Positions 45,585 to 60,593 of a stretch of 64,000 bases of DNA are shown here, piece after piece. This stretch comes from Procambarus clarkii (Eukaryota; Arthropoda; Malacostraca; Decapoda; Cambaridae): positions 64,679,368 to 64,743,367 of the forward strand of contig NC_091150.1 in assembly GCF_040958095.1 (NCBI RefSeq), given 5' to 3'. Position numbers and translations under genes: made by a program. Positions within the stretch are counted from its first letter, which is position 1. Each line of letters begins with the position of its first letter. Below the pieces are notes generated by a model. The model did not search any database. It was not told the DNA's origin and saw only the letters and a list, made by a program, of their open reading frames with translations.

Positions 45585-48500
45585 TTATTTATTTTCAACT
45601 ATTCCTCCCCTTATAATGTTTACATGTCTTTGATTCTTTTTCTCTGTTAATGCCTCGACTTGTCGCCTGCGTTGAGTCTTATCTTTTGCCCTTTGTTTTG
45701 CATCTTTTAATTTTGTTTTATCTCTTTTTTGTGTGGTTGTTTTCTCAACAGTTTCAGGCGAAGAAACTTTCTGAGTGGCGATTGCTTTTAAAATGCTGTC
45801 ATCACCCAATACACTTTCGTACTTAACTTTTAGGTTTTTAAGGAATCAAGGTTTTTCTGCTTCCATATTAGCCTCGTGTAATAACGCAATCGATTTTAAA
45901 TTCTTCTTTTCGTTATCGATAGACACTATTTGATTATTATCCTCATAGTTGTTTATAGAATACGTACCATTTATCAGGGTTAATTTACTAATATTGAATA
46001 GAAGCGGGAAAACGGGTGCTATTTCTATAGCTTCATTTATCATCTGTATGTTTAATATTTCAGATAGCATATCTTGGTGGTTATACATTTCTCGTGAAAA
46101 ATGAAGGTTTAATTGAATGGAACGCCGAAGAATATTATCGTTTATTACCATGACAAGATTCTTATAGAACTGGGCGCAGAATATAAATTCGAAGATATGA
46201 ATTGAAAGTGAAATAAATAATTGCATCATTTCAGATTTGGCCATTTCATTCCTGCAAAACATTTCTCTTATTGAGAGTTTGTCGAATGCTGATCTCAAAT
46301 ACTTATTGTTGCATTTCCCAGCCAAGTAAGCATCGAGCTGAGTAGTGACGGCTTGGATGATCGAAGTGAATTTATTAATTTCAGTTTCTTCATATTCAAT
46401 GGGATCCACCGAAGTCTCATCATGGTTAATCATCGACAAATGCATTCTTGTGTCACTTAATTCTGAAAGCATTTGTTTGTTGGAATCCTGGAGACTAGCA
46501 TTTGTCTGTTGAATGGTCAACAGGTTACAAGTTATTGTTTCATTTCTTTGTTGTAAGGTCCTAATATTTAAATCATTTTGTTGTTGTAAAGCCAGTATTT
46601 CATGAATATTATCAGAAGGGGACTTTGTTACGGATCCGAGTCCAGCGTCCTAGCACGGAGCAGTGACGACAACGCCATCTGTGAGTCTGCTCCCGAAACC
46701 CCTTCCAAATGGACAGCGCCATCTAGTGAGGTCGGGATATACCGGCCACAGGTGCTGGATTCCCGTCTTAATCAGCTCGTAACATAGCCGCTGCTGACCT
46801 CTGGTGAGGTGGCGCTTAGACAGCAACGCCATCTATGGAGTGGATAGGTGGACGTTTGTGTCTAAACCTGTAAGTGAGATGCCCTAAAGCGTCCCTAGTA
46901 CTGATGACGTGTCTGATTACAGAGTCGACCTGGGACTGCTGTATTGGATGGTGGGGCAGTTTACCCAAGGCAGCCATAGTCTCTCCACGAGTTTGCTTTG
47001 AGGAAGCTGTGAGTCACCCCCGGACGGACACTGTTGAATGTGTTAGCCTGCCTGTTATGTGGCAGTACCAGGAATCGTCGTATCTGGGGGCTGGCTGGTG
47101 GAGGAGACTAGCCACTGTGGTGCGGAGAGAGGAGAGTGATCTGCGGAATCACACGAGGCTCCTGCCTAGGGCTCGCTACCCTAGTATCGGTCGTGGAGTG
47201 GCCTACACAGCGGAGCTGATTGGAACCTGCCAGCTACAGGCTGGATTTGTGGTTGAAGGCCTCCACGATGGTGCACCCAATGGGACTGTGATTTGGCTGG
47301 CCTGTGGCCAGGGTAGATTCGCCGATAGAATCAGAGGATTCATCGTGGGCCACGACGAAGAGAACCAGGGCTACTCATCTTGAGCACCGTGGAGCATCCT
47401 GTGTCTTCAGAGGAAGACTAATCTGTATATAATAAGTGTAGTTATAACAACCCTGTATGTGACTGTGATATATTTTTTTATGGTGGTGGTAGCAATATAT
47501 ATACAAAAGCAGTGCATTTGTATCCCTTCCCCTTTAATTTACTTGCGTTACGGAACACACCCCTTGAAAGCCACTACTAACTTGGGGCCGGATACCCAAA
47601 CTCTAATAACATCAGAGAAGAACCCGGTTGCGACCCAATAGGGCCATAACAGACTTACGAATCACGTTCGAGATAATGTAATAAAAGTGTTGTACATTAT
47701 TTGTATTCAAATCTTGCCTTATTTCCTTCTGGAATAATGTATATATAATAGTAACAACTGTATAAACTTTTATAACTTCCTCATTCGTTCCTTTATGATA
47801 TCTTTCCAGGTCAACAATTTGTCTTATTATAATTTCTTTAACTAAAACTATTGATGCCACCACGTCTATTAACAATTTTGCAACATAATTAGGTTCGTCT
47901 AATTGGCGTTTTAAATTAACATTTTCATTTACATAGGGCATTATTTGACGTTCGTGTTCATATACTGTTTCATCGATAATATTAGTTTTAAATTTTTCTA
48001 ATATTTGATTAAATAAATTTCTTTCTTCCTCAATAGTAAAAATATTAAGTATATTATTATTTTGGTGTGGATCATTATTATTAATATTATTTAAACGGGA
48101 AATCCTGTCTCTAATGTCCTTTTCACGATCTCCGTGAATGTAGTTATCACATTCGGTATTCAACTGATGAATGAACTTATTATTGCTTCAATTTGTGATT
48201 TTCCTGTTGCTTTCGATTCATCATCATCTAAAGGAAATATGCTTGAAAAACAATGAATTATATCGCTATTCGATAATGTAGGTTTTGCATAAAGTCGCTC
48301 TAATGTTACAATATTATATTTATTTGCTTCATTTATATTCTTTACTAATGTATTATATTCATCATACTTGATTTTTTTAGAATTTTCACAATCTAGTAGT
48401 TTTTGTTGGCATTCCTGAACATAATGGTTTTGGGATACTAATAAATTATTATATTCTTCTTTTTCTGATAGTTTATCATCTTTGCATTTTTGTAGGGCTT

Positions 48501-49402
48501 GTTGGCATTCCAGAAATTGCATATTCTGGTTCGTTATATCGTTTTCACATGTGGCTAATTTTAGTTGGTATTCTTCAAGAGACATTAAATTTGTATTTAT
48601 TTGTCTATATAATTCTTGTTGTTGTTGACAACTTATAGTTAATTGTTCAAGTGCACTATTTAATTGTTGCTTACATGTTTTTAGGTCATTCTCGAGTGTA
48701 ACGTATTTGGATCTTATTCTAGTATTATTTGAATTTATTAAATTGGTTAGTTTTTCTTTTTCATCAGCTAAGTCTTTTATTTGTTTGTCTTTGTCTTCCG
48801 AGATATGTTGAATTTGTCTGTCTTTCTCATATAACATAAATGCATATTCTATTTCATACTGTTTCTTTTCATCATCGTATTGGATTCTAAGCTTCATTAA
48901 TTCAGTATTGTTTCGATCTTCTAGGTTATTTTTAAATTTATTTTGATTATCTTGAAGAGTTGAATTTTCCTTCTTTAAATTCTCTATTTCATTTTCTTGG
49001 TCTCCTAATTTCTCTGAAAGCTGCACAATAGTAAGTTTAATAGTAATCTCTCACATTTGTATTTAAATCTGTTATTGTGGCATCTTGATTTCCACATTTA
49101 ATTTCTAATTCACTTTTTTCATTCTCGCATTCATTACATTTTTTATTAAAATGAGCTATTGTTTGTTTTTGTTAATTCCGACTCTTAAGAGGATATGTTT
49201 CGGTTATTAATTTAATATATCGATCAGAGATAGTAAACAAATGAAGCATTTTATTCAATAATAGAATCATTCTTTTATCATCATCATTCACAACAACAAA
49301 ATTGTTAATAAGAGTTTTTATGAATATACGTTCTCTCAAACCCGAGGAACCGTCATCTAGGAATGTTATAGTATTCAAGATTGTTTTAACTATTTCACTC
49401 AT
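45585..49402 (-). pseudogene. Large coiled-coil gene, multiply broken and split by a solo LTR
   Basis: Starts at ATG 49402. A TAA at 49172-49174 is followed in the same frame by more coding to ~49045; a frameshift leads to 49026-48160; a further break near 48160 leads to 48163-47657, which meets the solo LTR. After removing LTR plus one duplication (1031 bp) the phase equals that of 46621-45848. That ends in a TGA (45846-45848), beyond which the same frame stays open to 45585 with a Lys/Arg-rich tail. Residues 48160-49026 are strongly coiled coil (Leu, Gln, Glu, Lys heptads); other segments are helical. Ancestral length may approach 900 codons. A structural virion protein is a guess. The breaks could alternatively mark two adjacent genes (boundary near 48160). 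Confidence 0.6.
46626..47651. mobile_element. Solo LTR (1026 bp)
   Basis: Begins TGTTACGGATCC and ends CCATAACA, i.e. TGTTA...TAACA inverted ends. It is flanked by the 5-bp duplication GACTT at 46621-46625 and 47652-47656. GC content is clearly higher than in the host ORF. A 169-codon frame inside (46874-47383) has no recognised homology. It does not match the LTRs at 28-35 kb beyond the terminal bases. A solo LTR results from recombination between the two LTRs of a full element. Confidence 0.9.
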
Positions 49403-49435
49403 TTTTTAAATTATTGGTATAATATAATTCTACGA

Positions 49436-49690
49436 TCAGGTGACAAAAATTAAGCAAGAAAAAGAAGGATGAGTGGTCTGCATTTTTTTGGACTGTCGGA
49501 AAGCCTTTGACACAGAGGCTTGTACATAAGTTGAAGAAACAGGTAAAAGAAACTGGAAGGGTGCTACTAAGTGATAAGGGACTGTCTAAGCAATATGGGT
49601 GAGACCTCCGATTGGCATAGCAAAGGCACCAGTGGAGTCCCACAGGGCTTTATACTCACTATATTCATAAGTTGTTTCAGTGAGGGATGG
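49436..49690 (+). mobile_element. LINE reverse-transcriptase fragment
   Basis: Encodes, with frameshifts and stops, FLDCRKAFDT (RT motif A) and SGVPQGFIL (motif B). It is a short, old CR1/RTE-like fragment bordering the viral-like cluster. Confidence 0.7.
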
Positions 49691-50367
<677 letters not shown>

Positions 50368-51685
50368 ATGCCCCAATCATTTTCAGATTCTTCTCATCAG
50401 CAAATACAACAGTCCAATGTAACTTTACAGTCTACTACATCATTACCAACATTTCAATCACAACATCACAAAGAAAGGCCCCCGAAAATAAATAATGAGA
50501 AGAAACATTATGAATGTTCAGGTTGCAATAAAAAATTCAGATGGCTATGCTTCTTAAAGAGTCATATGAGAGTTCATATGGGCGAAAAACCTTACAAGTG
50601 TACTACATGTGGTGAAAAATACGGATAGCTAAGTTCCTTAAAGAGTCACATGAGAGTTCATATGGGCGAAAAACCTTATAAGTGTTCTACATGTGGGGAA
50701 AAATTTAGATGGCTAAGCTCAGTAAAGATACATATGAGAGTTCATACGGGCGAAGAACCTTACAAGTGTACTACATGTGGGGGAAAATTCAGAGGGCTAC
50801 GCTCTTTAAAGATACATATGAGAGTTCATACAGGCGAAAAACCTTACAAGTGTACTACATGTGCGAAAATTTTTAGTTTTAAATCATGTTTGATTAGACA
50901 TTTGGTAAAACATACAGAGAATAAGCCCTTTAAGTGTCCTATGTGCAGTAAACATTTTAAAGATAAAAATAGTTTGAAGACACATCAGAAAATCCATAAT
51001 GGTGAGAAACCCTTTAAGTGTCCTACATGTGCTAAAAGATTCATCTACCGTACTAGTCTGAAAAATCATCTGAAAATCCATACTGGTGAGAAATCCTTTA
51101 AATGTACAACATGTGGGGAAAAATTTAGATGTCTATGCACCTTAGATACATATGAGAGTTCATACCGGCGAAAAACCTTACAAGTGTACTACATGTGGGG
51201 AAAAATTCAGAGGGTTACGCACCTTAAAGATACATATGAGAGTTCATACAGGCGAAAAACCTCACAAGTGTACTACATGTGGGAAAATTTTTAGTTTTAA
51301 ATCAAGTTTGATTAGACATTTGGTAGTACATACAGAGAAGAAGCCCTTTAAGTGTCCTATGTGTAGTAAACATTTTAAAGTTAAAAATAATTTGAAGACA
51401 CATCAGAAAATCCATAATGGTGAGAAACCTTTTAAGTGCTCTACATGTGCTAAAGAATTCCTCTACCCTACTAGTCTGAAAAAGCATCTAAAAATCCATA
51501 CTGGTGAGAAACCCTTTAAATGTCCTACATGTGCTAAAGAATTCCTCTACCCTACTAGTCTGAAAAAGTATTTGAAAATCCATACTGGTGAGAAACCTTT
51601 TAAGTGCTCTACATGTGCTAAAGGATTCATCCAATATATTAATATGAAAAATCATCTTAATAGTCATCATCAGGTGAATCTTTAA
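50368..51685 (+). pseudogene. C2H2 zinc-finger gene with ~14 fingers, broken
   Basis: ATG 50368 opens a Ser/Gln-rich leader (~45 residues), followed by tandem Krueppel-type fingers (C-x2-C-x12-H-x3-H with HTGEKP-type linkers) to 51685. Finger 2 has a TGG to TAG nonsense change (50626-50628). Finger 8 lost two bases near 51146 (TTAAAGATAC becomes TTAGATAC), shifting the frame. Finger 13 has Tyr in place of the first zinc His. Fingers 4-7 and 9-12 are near copies, so part of the array arose by block duplication. Products of such genes normally bind DNA in the nucleus. The AT-rich, intronless context resembles the viral-like cluster, but host origin is equally possible. Confidence 0.85.
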
Positions 51686-52011
51686 AGATATGTTTTCATT
51701 CATCAAGGAAACAAATAAGAACAACAGATAAATTAACATGTTTTAAAATGTTAAAGATTTATAAAATTTCAATGCCTCTTTTCATATTGCCCGTTAGTTT
51801 ACCATGATACGTTAATATCTTATTATATAATAAAATATCCTATCCCCCCCCCTCTAATATTTTATACCTAATAAATAGAGAATTTTATATAATGTTCTTT
51901 AATAACTGTGAGTGTGGAAAAAACAAGCTTCAACCAATTTAAATTATACGCTCATTCTCTTTTTTTTTAAGTGTATATAATATTATAGTATATGTAAATA
52001 TTTCATATATT

Positions 52012-52042
<31 letters not shown>

Positions 52043-52355
52043 TTATTAAAAAAAACAGGGGGTTAGATGGGTTAAGATGTTATGATGCCTATACCTTCAG
52101 TTATCAATAGGTATCACTTTGATGACGTCAACATTGTCTACATCCCGCTATGTCTTCCTGACGAACCTTTACTTGATTCTACAAAAATACACCCTACTCT
52201 CTAATATATAATAAAAAAAAATATATTGCATAATAGGCTAAATAGATAGACACCATCACCTTCTAGGCTTAATATTCAAGAGCCCTGTAAACTTGGCCTA
52301 CTGTGATGAGAGCTCTGTATATTAGGCCAAATAGTGAGTTATGGCTATTAGGTAC

Positions 52356-52370
<15 letters not shown>
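51686..52370. other. AT-rich DNA, no gene seen
   Basis: Includes a (TTA)n stretch at ~52010-52050 and fragments resembling the ends of the TTAGG fold-back element (~52300-52360). Confidence 0.6.
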
Positions 52371-52394
<24 letters not shown>

Positions 52395-52397
<3 letters not shown>

Positions 52398-52780
52398 GTA
52401 CCTAGTAGCCAGAACTCACTTCTCAGCCTACTATGCAAGGCCCGATTTGCCTAATAAGCCAAGTTTTCATGAATTAATTGTTTTTCGACTACCTAACCTA
52501 CCTAACCTAACCTAACCTAACTTTCTCTACTACCTAACCTAACCTAACCTATAAAGATAGGTTAGATTAGGTTAGGTAGGGTTGGTTAGGTTCGGTCATA
52601 TATCTACGTTAATTTTAACTCCAATAAAAAAACATTGACCTCATACATAATGAAATGGGTAGCTTTATCATTTCATAAGAAAAAAATTATAGAAAATATA
52701 TTAATTCAGGAAAACTTGGCTTATTAGGCAAATTTGGCCTTGCATAGTAGGCTGAGAAGTGCATTCTGGCTACTAGATAC

Positions 52781-52783
<3 letters not shown>
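52395..52783. mobile_element. TTAGG fold-back element, copy 2
   Basis: GTCGTACCTAGTAGCC at the left, complement ending GACTAC-type GATACGAC at the right. The interior has blocks of CCTAA followed by TTAGG around TATAAAGATA. (TA)n on both sides. Confidence 0.85.
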
Positions 52784-53318
<535 letters not shown>

Positions 53319-53707
53319 GTCGTACCTAGTAGCCAGAATGCACTTCTCAGCCTACTATGCAAGGCTCTATTTGCCTTATAAGCTAAGTTTTCATGAATTA
53401 ACTGTTTTTCGACTACCTAACCTACCTAACCTAACCTAACCTAACTTTTTCGGCTACCTAACCTAACCTAACCTATAAAGATCGGTTAGGTTAGGTTAGG
53501 TAGGGTTGGTTAGGTTCGGGCATATATCTACGTTAATTTTAACTCCAATAAAAAAAAATTGACCTCATTTATTATGAAATGGGTAGCTTTATCATTTCAT
53601 AAGAAAATAATTAGAGAAAATATATTAATTCAGGAAAACTTGGTTTATTAGGCAAATCAGGCCTTGCATAATAGGCCAAAAAGTGCGTTCTGGCTACTAG
53701 GTACGAC
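53319..53707. mobile_element. TTAGG fold-back element, copy 4
   Basis: Same termini and CCTAA/TTAGG core; bordered by (TA)n. Confidence 0.85.
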
Positions 53708-53737
53708 ATATATATATATAAATATATATATGTGTGT

Positions 53738-54110
53738 GTTGTACCTAGTAGCCGGAACGTCGTACTCGGCCTGCTATGCAAGGCCCGATTTGCCTTATAA
53801 GCCAAGTTTTCCTGAATTAGTATATTTTCTCTAATTTTTTTCTTATGAAATGATAAAGCTACCCATTTCATTATGTATGATGCCAATTTTTTTTTGTAGT
53901 TAAAATTAACGTAGATATATGACCGAACTTAACCAACCGTATCTAACCTATCTTTATAGGTTAGGTTAGATTAGGTAGCTGAGAAAGTTAAGTTAGGTTT
54001 GGTTAGGTAGGTTAGGTAGTCGAAAAACAATTAATTTATGAAAACTTGGCTTATTAGGCAAATCGGGCCTTGCATAGTAGGCTGAGAAGTGCGTTCTGGC
54101 TACTAGGTAC

Positions 54111-54113
<3 letters not shown>
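53738..54113. mobile_element. TTAGG fold-back element, copy 5
   Basis: More diverged left terminus (GTTGTACCTAGTAGCC); fewer TTAGG units. Ends at (TA)n before the palindromic tRNA-like array. Confidence 0.8.
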
Positions 54114-54175
<62 letters not shown>

Positions 54176-54178
<3 letters not shown>

Positions 54179-55045
54179 GACACAGTGTCTCTGCTTAAGG
54201 CACAACTCTCCTAAACACGAGAGTTAAGTATACAACTTTAGAACACTTTCCCACCAGGAGACTCGAACCCTAGCCAGCACAGAAGCCTTCCAGCAACTGG
54301 CATAACAGGTACGCCTTAACCCTCTGCACCACCACTCAGACCCTTAAAAGAGATGGTAATTTCGGAGTATTTAAATACCCCAAAGATCAACACCTCCCAA
54401 GAGCACCAGAGCAAGTGAGGGGTCATTTAGACGTTAATTTCATCAAGTCCCTGTTAATATGGGAAGACACAGTGTCTCTGCTTAAGGCACAACTCTCCTA
54501 AACACGAGAGTTAAGTATACAACTTTAGAACACTTTCCCACCAGGAGACTCGAACCCTAGCCAGCACAGAAGCCTTCCAGCAACTGGCATAACAGGTACA
54601 CCTTAACCCTCTGCACCACCACTCAGACCCTTAAAAGAGATGGTAATTTCGGAGTATTTAAATACCCCAAAGATCAACACCTCCCAAGAGCACCAGAGCA
54701 AGTGAGGGGTCATTTAGACGTTAATTTCATCAAGTCCCTGTTAATATGGGAAGACACAGTGTCTCTGCTTAAGGCACAACTCTCCTAAACACGAGAGTTA
54801 AGTATACAACTTTAGAACACTTTCCCACCAGGAGACTCGAACCCTAGCCAGCACAGAAGCCTTCCAGCAACTGGCATAACAGGTACGCCTTAACCCTCTG
54901 CACCACCACTCAGACCCTTAAAAGAGATGGTAATTTCGGAGTATTTAAATACCCCAAAGATCAACACCTCCCAAGAGCACCAGAGCAAGTGAGGGGTCAT
55001 TTAGACGTTAATTTCATCAAGTCCCTGTTAATATGGGAAGACACA
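54176..55045 (-). repeat. Family-A tRNA-like array, left (reverse) arm
   Basis: Three units with a 287-bp period in reverse orientation to 1.1-2.6 kb. Units carry TCTGCACC-type differences from the first array, so the two arrays were homogenised separately. Confidence 0.92.
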
Positions 55046-56096
55046 TGACCCCTCACTTGCTCTGGTGCTCTTGGGAGGTGTTGATCTTTGGGGTATTTAA
55101 ATACTCCGAAATTACCATCTCTTTTAAGGGTCTGAGTGGTGGTGCAGAGGGTTAAGGCGTACCTGTTATGCCAGTTGCTGGAAGGCTTCTGTGCTGGCTA
55201 GGGTTCGAGTCTCCTGGTGGGAAAGTGTTCTAAAGTTGTATACTTAACTCTCGTGTTTAGGAGAGTTGTGCCTTAAGCAGAGACACTGTGTCTTCCCATA
55301 TTAACAGGGACTTGATGAAATTAACGTCTAAATGACCCCTCACTTGCTCTGGTGCTCTTGGGAGGTGTTGATCTTTGGGGTATTTAAATACTCCGAAATT
55401 ACCATCTCTTTTAAGGGTCTGAGTGGTGGTGCAGAGGGTTAAGGCGTACCTGTTATGCCAGTTGCTGGAAGGCTTCTGTGCTGGCTAGGGTTCGAGTCTC
55501 CTGGTGGGAAAGTGTTCTAAAGTTGTATACTTAACTCTCGTGTTTAGGAGAGTTGTGCCTTAAGCAGAGACACTGTGTCTTCCCATATTAACAGGGACTT
55601 GATGAAATTAACGTCTAAATGACCCCTCACTTGCTCTGGTGCTCTTGGGAGGTGTTGATCTTTGGGGTATTTAAATACTCCGAAATTACCATCTCTTTTA
55701 AGGGTCTGAGTGGTGGTGCAGAGGGTTAAGGCGTACCTGTTATGCCAGTTGCTGGAAGGCTTCTGTGCTGGCTAGGGTTCGAGTCTCCTGGTGGGAAAGT
55801 GTTCTAAAGTTGTATACTTAACTCTCGTGTTTAGGAGAGTTGTGCCTTAAGCAGAGACACTGTGTCTTCCCATATTAACAGGGACTTGATGAAATTAACG
55901 TCTAAATGACCCCTCACTTGCTCTGGTGCTCTTGGGAGGTGTTGATCTTTGGGGTATTTAAATACTCCGAAATTACCATCTCTTTTAAGGGTCTGAGTGG
56001 TGGTGCAGAGGGTTAAGGCGTACCTGTTATGCCAGTTGCTGGAAGGCTTCTGTGCTGGCTAGGGTTCGAGTCTCCTGGTGGGAAAGTGTTCTAAAG

Positions 56097-56098
<2 letters not shown>
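55046..56098 (+). repeat. Family-A tRNA-like array, right (forward) arm
   Basis: Forward units with the same 287-bp period, joined head-to-head with the left arm at about 55045 (GAAGACACA|TGACCCCTCAC). Ends in (TA)n. Confidence 0.92.
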
Positions 56099-56155
<57 letters not shown>

Positions 56156-56158
<3 letters not shown>

Positions 56159-56282
56159 AAATATGACCGAAAAAGTAAGATTAATAATTCTAACACGAAT
56201 TTTCTCGATCTTTCGAACGTTTCTTTTCACTGTTGGTGGTAATTCAAAAATCAATTCTCCAAAATTCATTTTTTATTTCTAG
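56156..56282 (-). mobile_element. PLE family 2 N-terminal fragment
   Basis: Minus-strand MNFGELIFEL start at 56269 with ~38 residues before (TA)n; same layout relative to the C-terminal part as at 24.6-25.3 kb. Confidence 0.75.
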
Positions 56283-56503
56283 TCTGACGCGACACTTGAG
56301 CGCGTTTCGTAAAACTTATTACATTTTCAAAGAGTTTAGCTTACACTTACACAACTGAATAGAACTTACACATCTTCGATTTGTTTATATCTACTTTTGA
56401 GTGAGGTGGATGGGGTGAGGTGGTATTAATAGGGTATTAAATTCCTAAACACAAGACAGAACACGAAACAATGGATATTGAATGGAAGTGATTTGTAGAA
56501 AGC

Positions 56504-57430
56504 CTATTGGTCCATATTTCTTGATGCTTCTATATTGGAGCGGAGTCTTGAGGTGGGTAGAATATAGTTGTGCATTAATTGACTGTTGATTGCTGGTGTT
56601 GACTTCTTGATGTGTAGAGCCTCGCAGACGTCAAGCCGCCTGCTATCGCTGTATCTATAGATGATTTCTGTGTTGTTTACTAGGATTTCTCTGGCGATGG
56701 TTTGGTTGTGGGAAGAGATTATATGTTCCTTAATGGAGCCCTGTTGCTTATGCATCGTTAAACGCCTAGAAAGAGATGTTGTCTTGACTATATACTGGGT
56801 TTTTTGGAGCTAACAGTCCCCAAGAGGGCATTTGAAGGCATAAACGACGTTGGTCTCTTTTAAAGCGTTCTGCTTTGTGTCTGGAGAGTTTCTCATGAGT
56901 AGGTTGGCCGTTTTTCTGGTTTTATAGTAAATCGCCAGTTGTATCGTCTGATTTTTGTCTGTAGGGATAACGTTTCTATTAACAATATCTTTCAGGACCC
57001 TTTCCTCCGTTTTATGAGCTGTGGAAAAGAAGTTCCTGTAAAATAGTCTAATAGGGGGTATAGGTGTTGTGTTAGTTGTCTCTTCAGAGGTTGCATGGCG
57101 TTTCACTTTCCTTCTTATGATGTCTTCCACGAAACCATTGGAGAAGCCGTTGTTGACTAGGACCTGCCTTACCCTACAGAGTTCTTCGTCGACTTGCTTC
57201 AATTCTAAGCTGTGGCTGAGAGCACAGTCGACATAAGCGTTAACAACACTCCTCTTGTACCTGTCTGGGCAGTCGCTGTTGGCATTTAGGCACATTCCTA
57301 TCTTCGTTTCCTTAGTGTAGACTGCAGTGTGGAAACCTCCGCTCTTTTCCATGACTGTTACATCTAGAAAGGGCAGCTTCCCATCCTTTTCCATCTCGTA
57401 AGTGAAACGCAGCACGGAACTCTGCTCAAA
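56504..57430 (-). pseudogene. PLE family 2 C-terminal half, broken
   Basis: 57415-56810 encodes the region after the RT catalytic motif (LRFTYEMEKDGKLPFLDVTV... through CPLGDC); a frame break near 56805 leads to 56755-56504 with the C-terminal tail. It is closely similar to 25362-25988 and 25075-25326. The 5' RT part is missing; the sequence joins another PLE near 57440. Confidence 0.85.
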
Positions 57431-57449
57431 TGCCTCCTTCAGCTCCTGC

Positions 57450-57715
57450 AGATGTCTGACATCAGGTACCTGTGTAAAAATGTCGTTTGTTCATTTGTCA
57501 GAAAATGCTCACCAAATTGATTGGGAGAGTGCTTCTTCAATAACAAATTGTAAAAGCACCTATAACAGAAACATAATTGAATCTGCTTTCATACAGATCA
57601 CAAAAGAACGTAATTTGAATATTAGCAATGGTCGATATAACTTAGATCCATTTTTAATAGATCAGTTAAAGGGCGATTTAAGTAGGATTATTGAAACACA
57701 TTTGTCTCACTAATT
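57450..57715 (+). mobile_element. PLE (family 4) C-terminal fragment
   Basis: The plus strand encodes LSENAHQIDWESASSITNC and LDPFLIDQLK up to a stop at ~57713. This matches the pattern of the end of the family-1 protein (INWNGAKSITNC, LDPFLSYNI), so it is the GIY-YIG C-terminus of a related element. It meets the oppositely oriented family-2 fragment at about 57440. Confidence 0.7.
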
Positions 57716-58000
57716 CATTGTATATGTTTACCATTTTATGCTATAATTGTCTATGTATTGTGCCGTTGTATGTTTGCTGTATCAGATGGGCCATTGGGCT
57801 ACATCAGATGGGCCAATTGGGTGCATCTGATGGGCCAATAGGCCGTCTGCGTTGTCCACGTATTGTACCTCACCACTTCACCATTCTGTCCTGCCTATTT
57901 ATACCCATCACTCGATCTGTAAAATCACTCGTTCTGAAGATGTATTAATATACGAAAGTACTTAAGGAAATTCCTGTTTCATTTTTCCTCCGTGGTCTGA

Positions 58001-58006
<6 letters not shown>
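57716..58006 (+). mobile_element. PLE (family 4) 3' terminal sequence
   Basis: Noncoding tail with a short repeated CAGATGGGCCA unit (57783-57842), then the hammerhead-like motif and the CCGTGGTCTGACATTGT end that forms the palindrome at 24.3 kb. Confidence 0.75.
57933..57970 (+). ncRNA. Hammerhead-ribozyme-like motif, PLE family 4
   Basis: CTGAAGA core, stem-loop GTATTAATATAC, CGAAA and GTACTT. One base shorter in the stem II loop than the 24.4-kb copies. Confidence 0.55.

Positions 58007-58094
<88 letters not shown>
58007..58094. repeat. (TA)n microsatellite
   Basis: Pure TA run between a PLE end and a fold-back element. Confidence 0.97.
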
Positions 58095-60446
<2,352 letters not shown>

Positions 60447-60487
60447 TCATGCGGGTATAAAATCAACTATTATTGTAAGATCTGTTC

Positions 60488-60534
60488 ACTTGAGAATGAA
60501 CCATGGAGGTTCGAAACGTCGTGCAAATTATACA
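60488..60534 (+). ncRNA. Hammerhead-like motif, PLE family 3 (5' repeat)
   Basis: CACTTGAGAATGAACC, loop ATGGA, GGTT, CGAAACGTC, identical to the minus copy at 59960-60003. Confidence 0.4.
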
Positions 60535-60593
60535 AATAAGTGTAATACACTCTATAGTAAATCACTTCTTTTCTTCACCTTAAAAGTACGAAA

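Noticed and set aside
46874..47383. 169-codon frame as an inserted gene
   Set aside because: It lies wholly within the solo LTR and shows no recognisable domain.
52480..52600. Interstitial telomere from a chromosome fusion
   Set aside because: The TTAGG blocks are short, inverted and always inside the same ~380-bp element with inverted ends, found at several sites.
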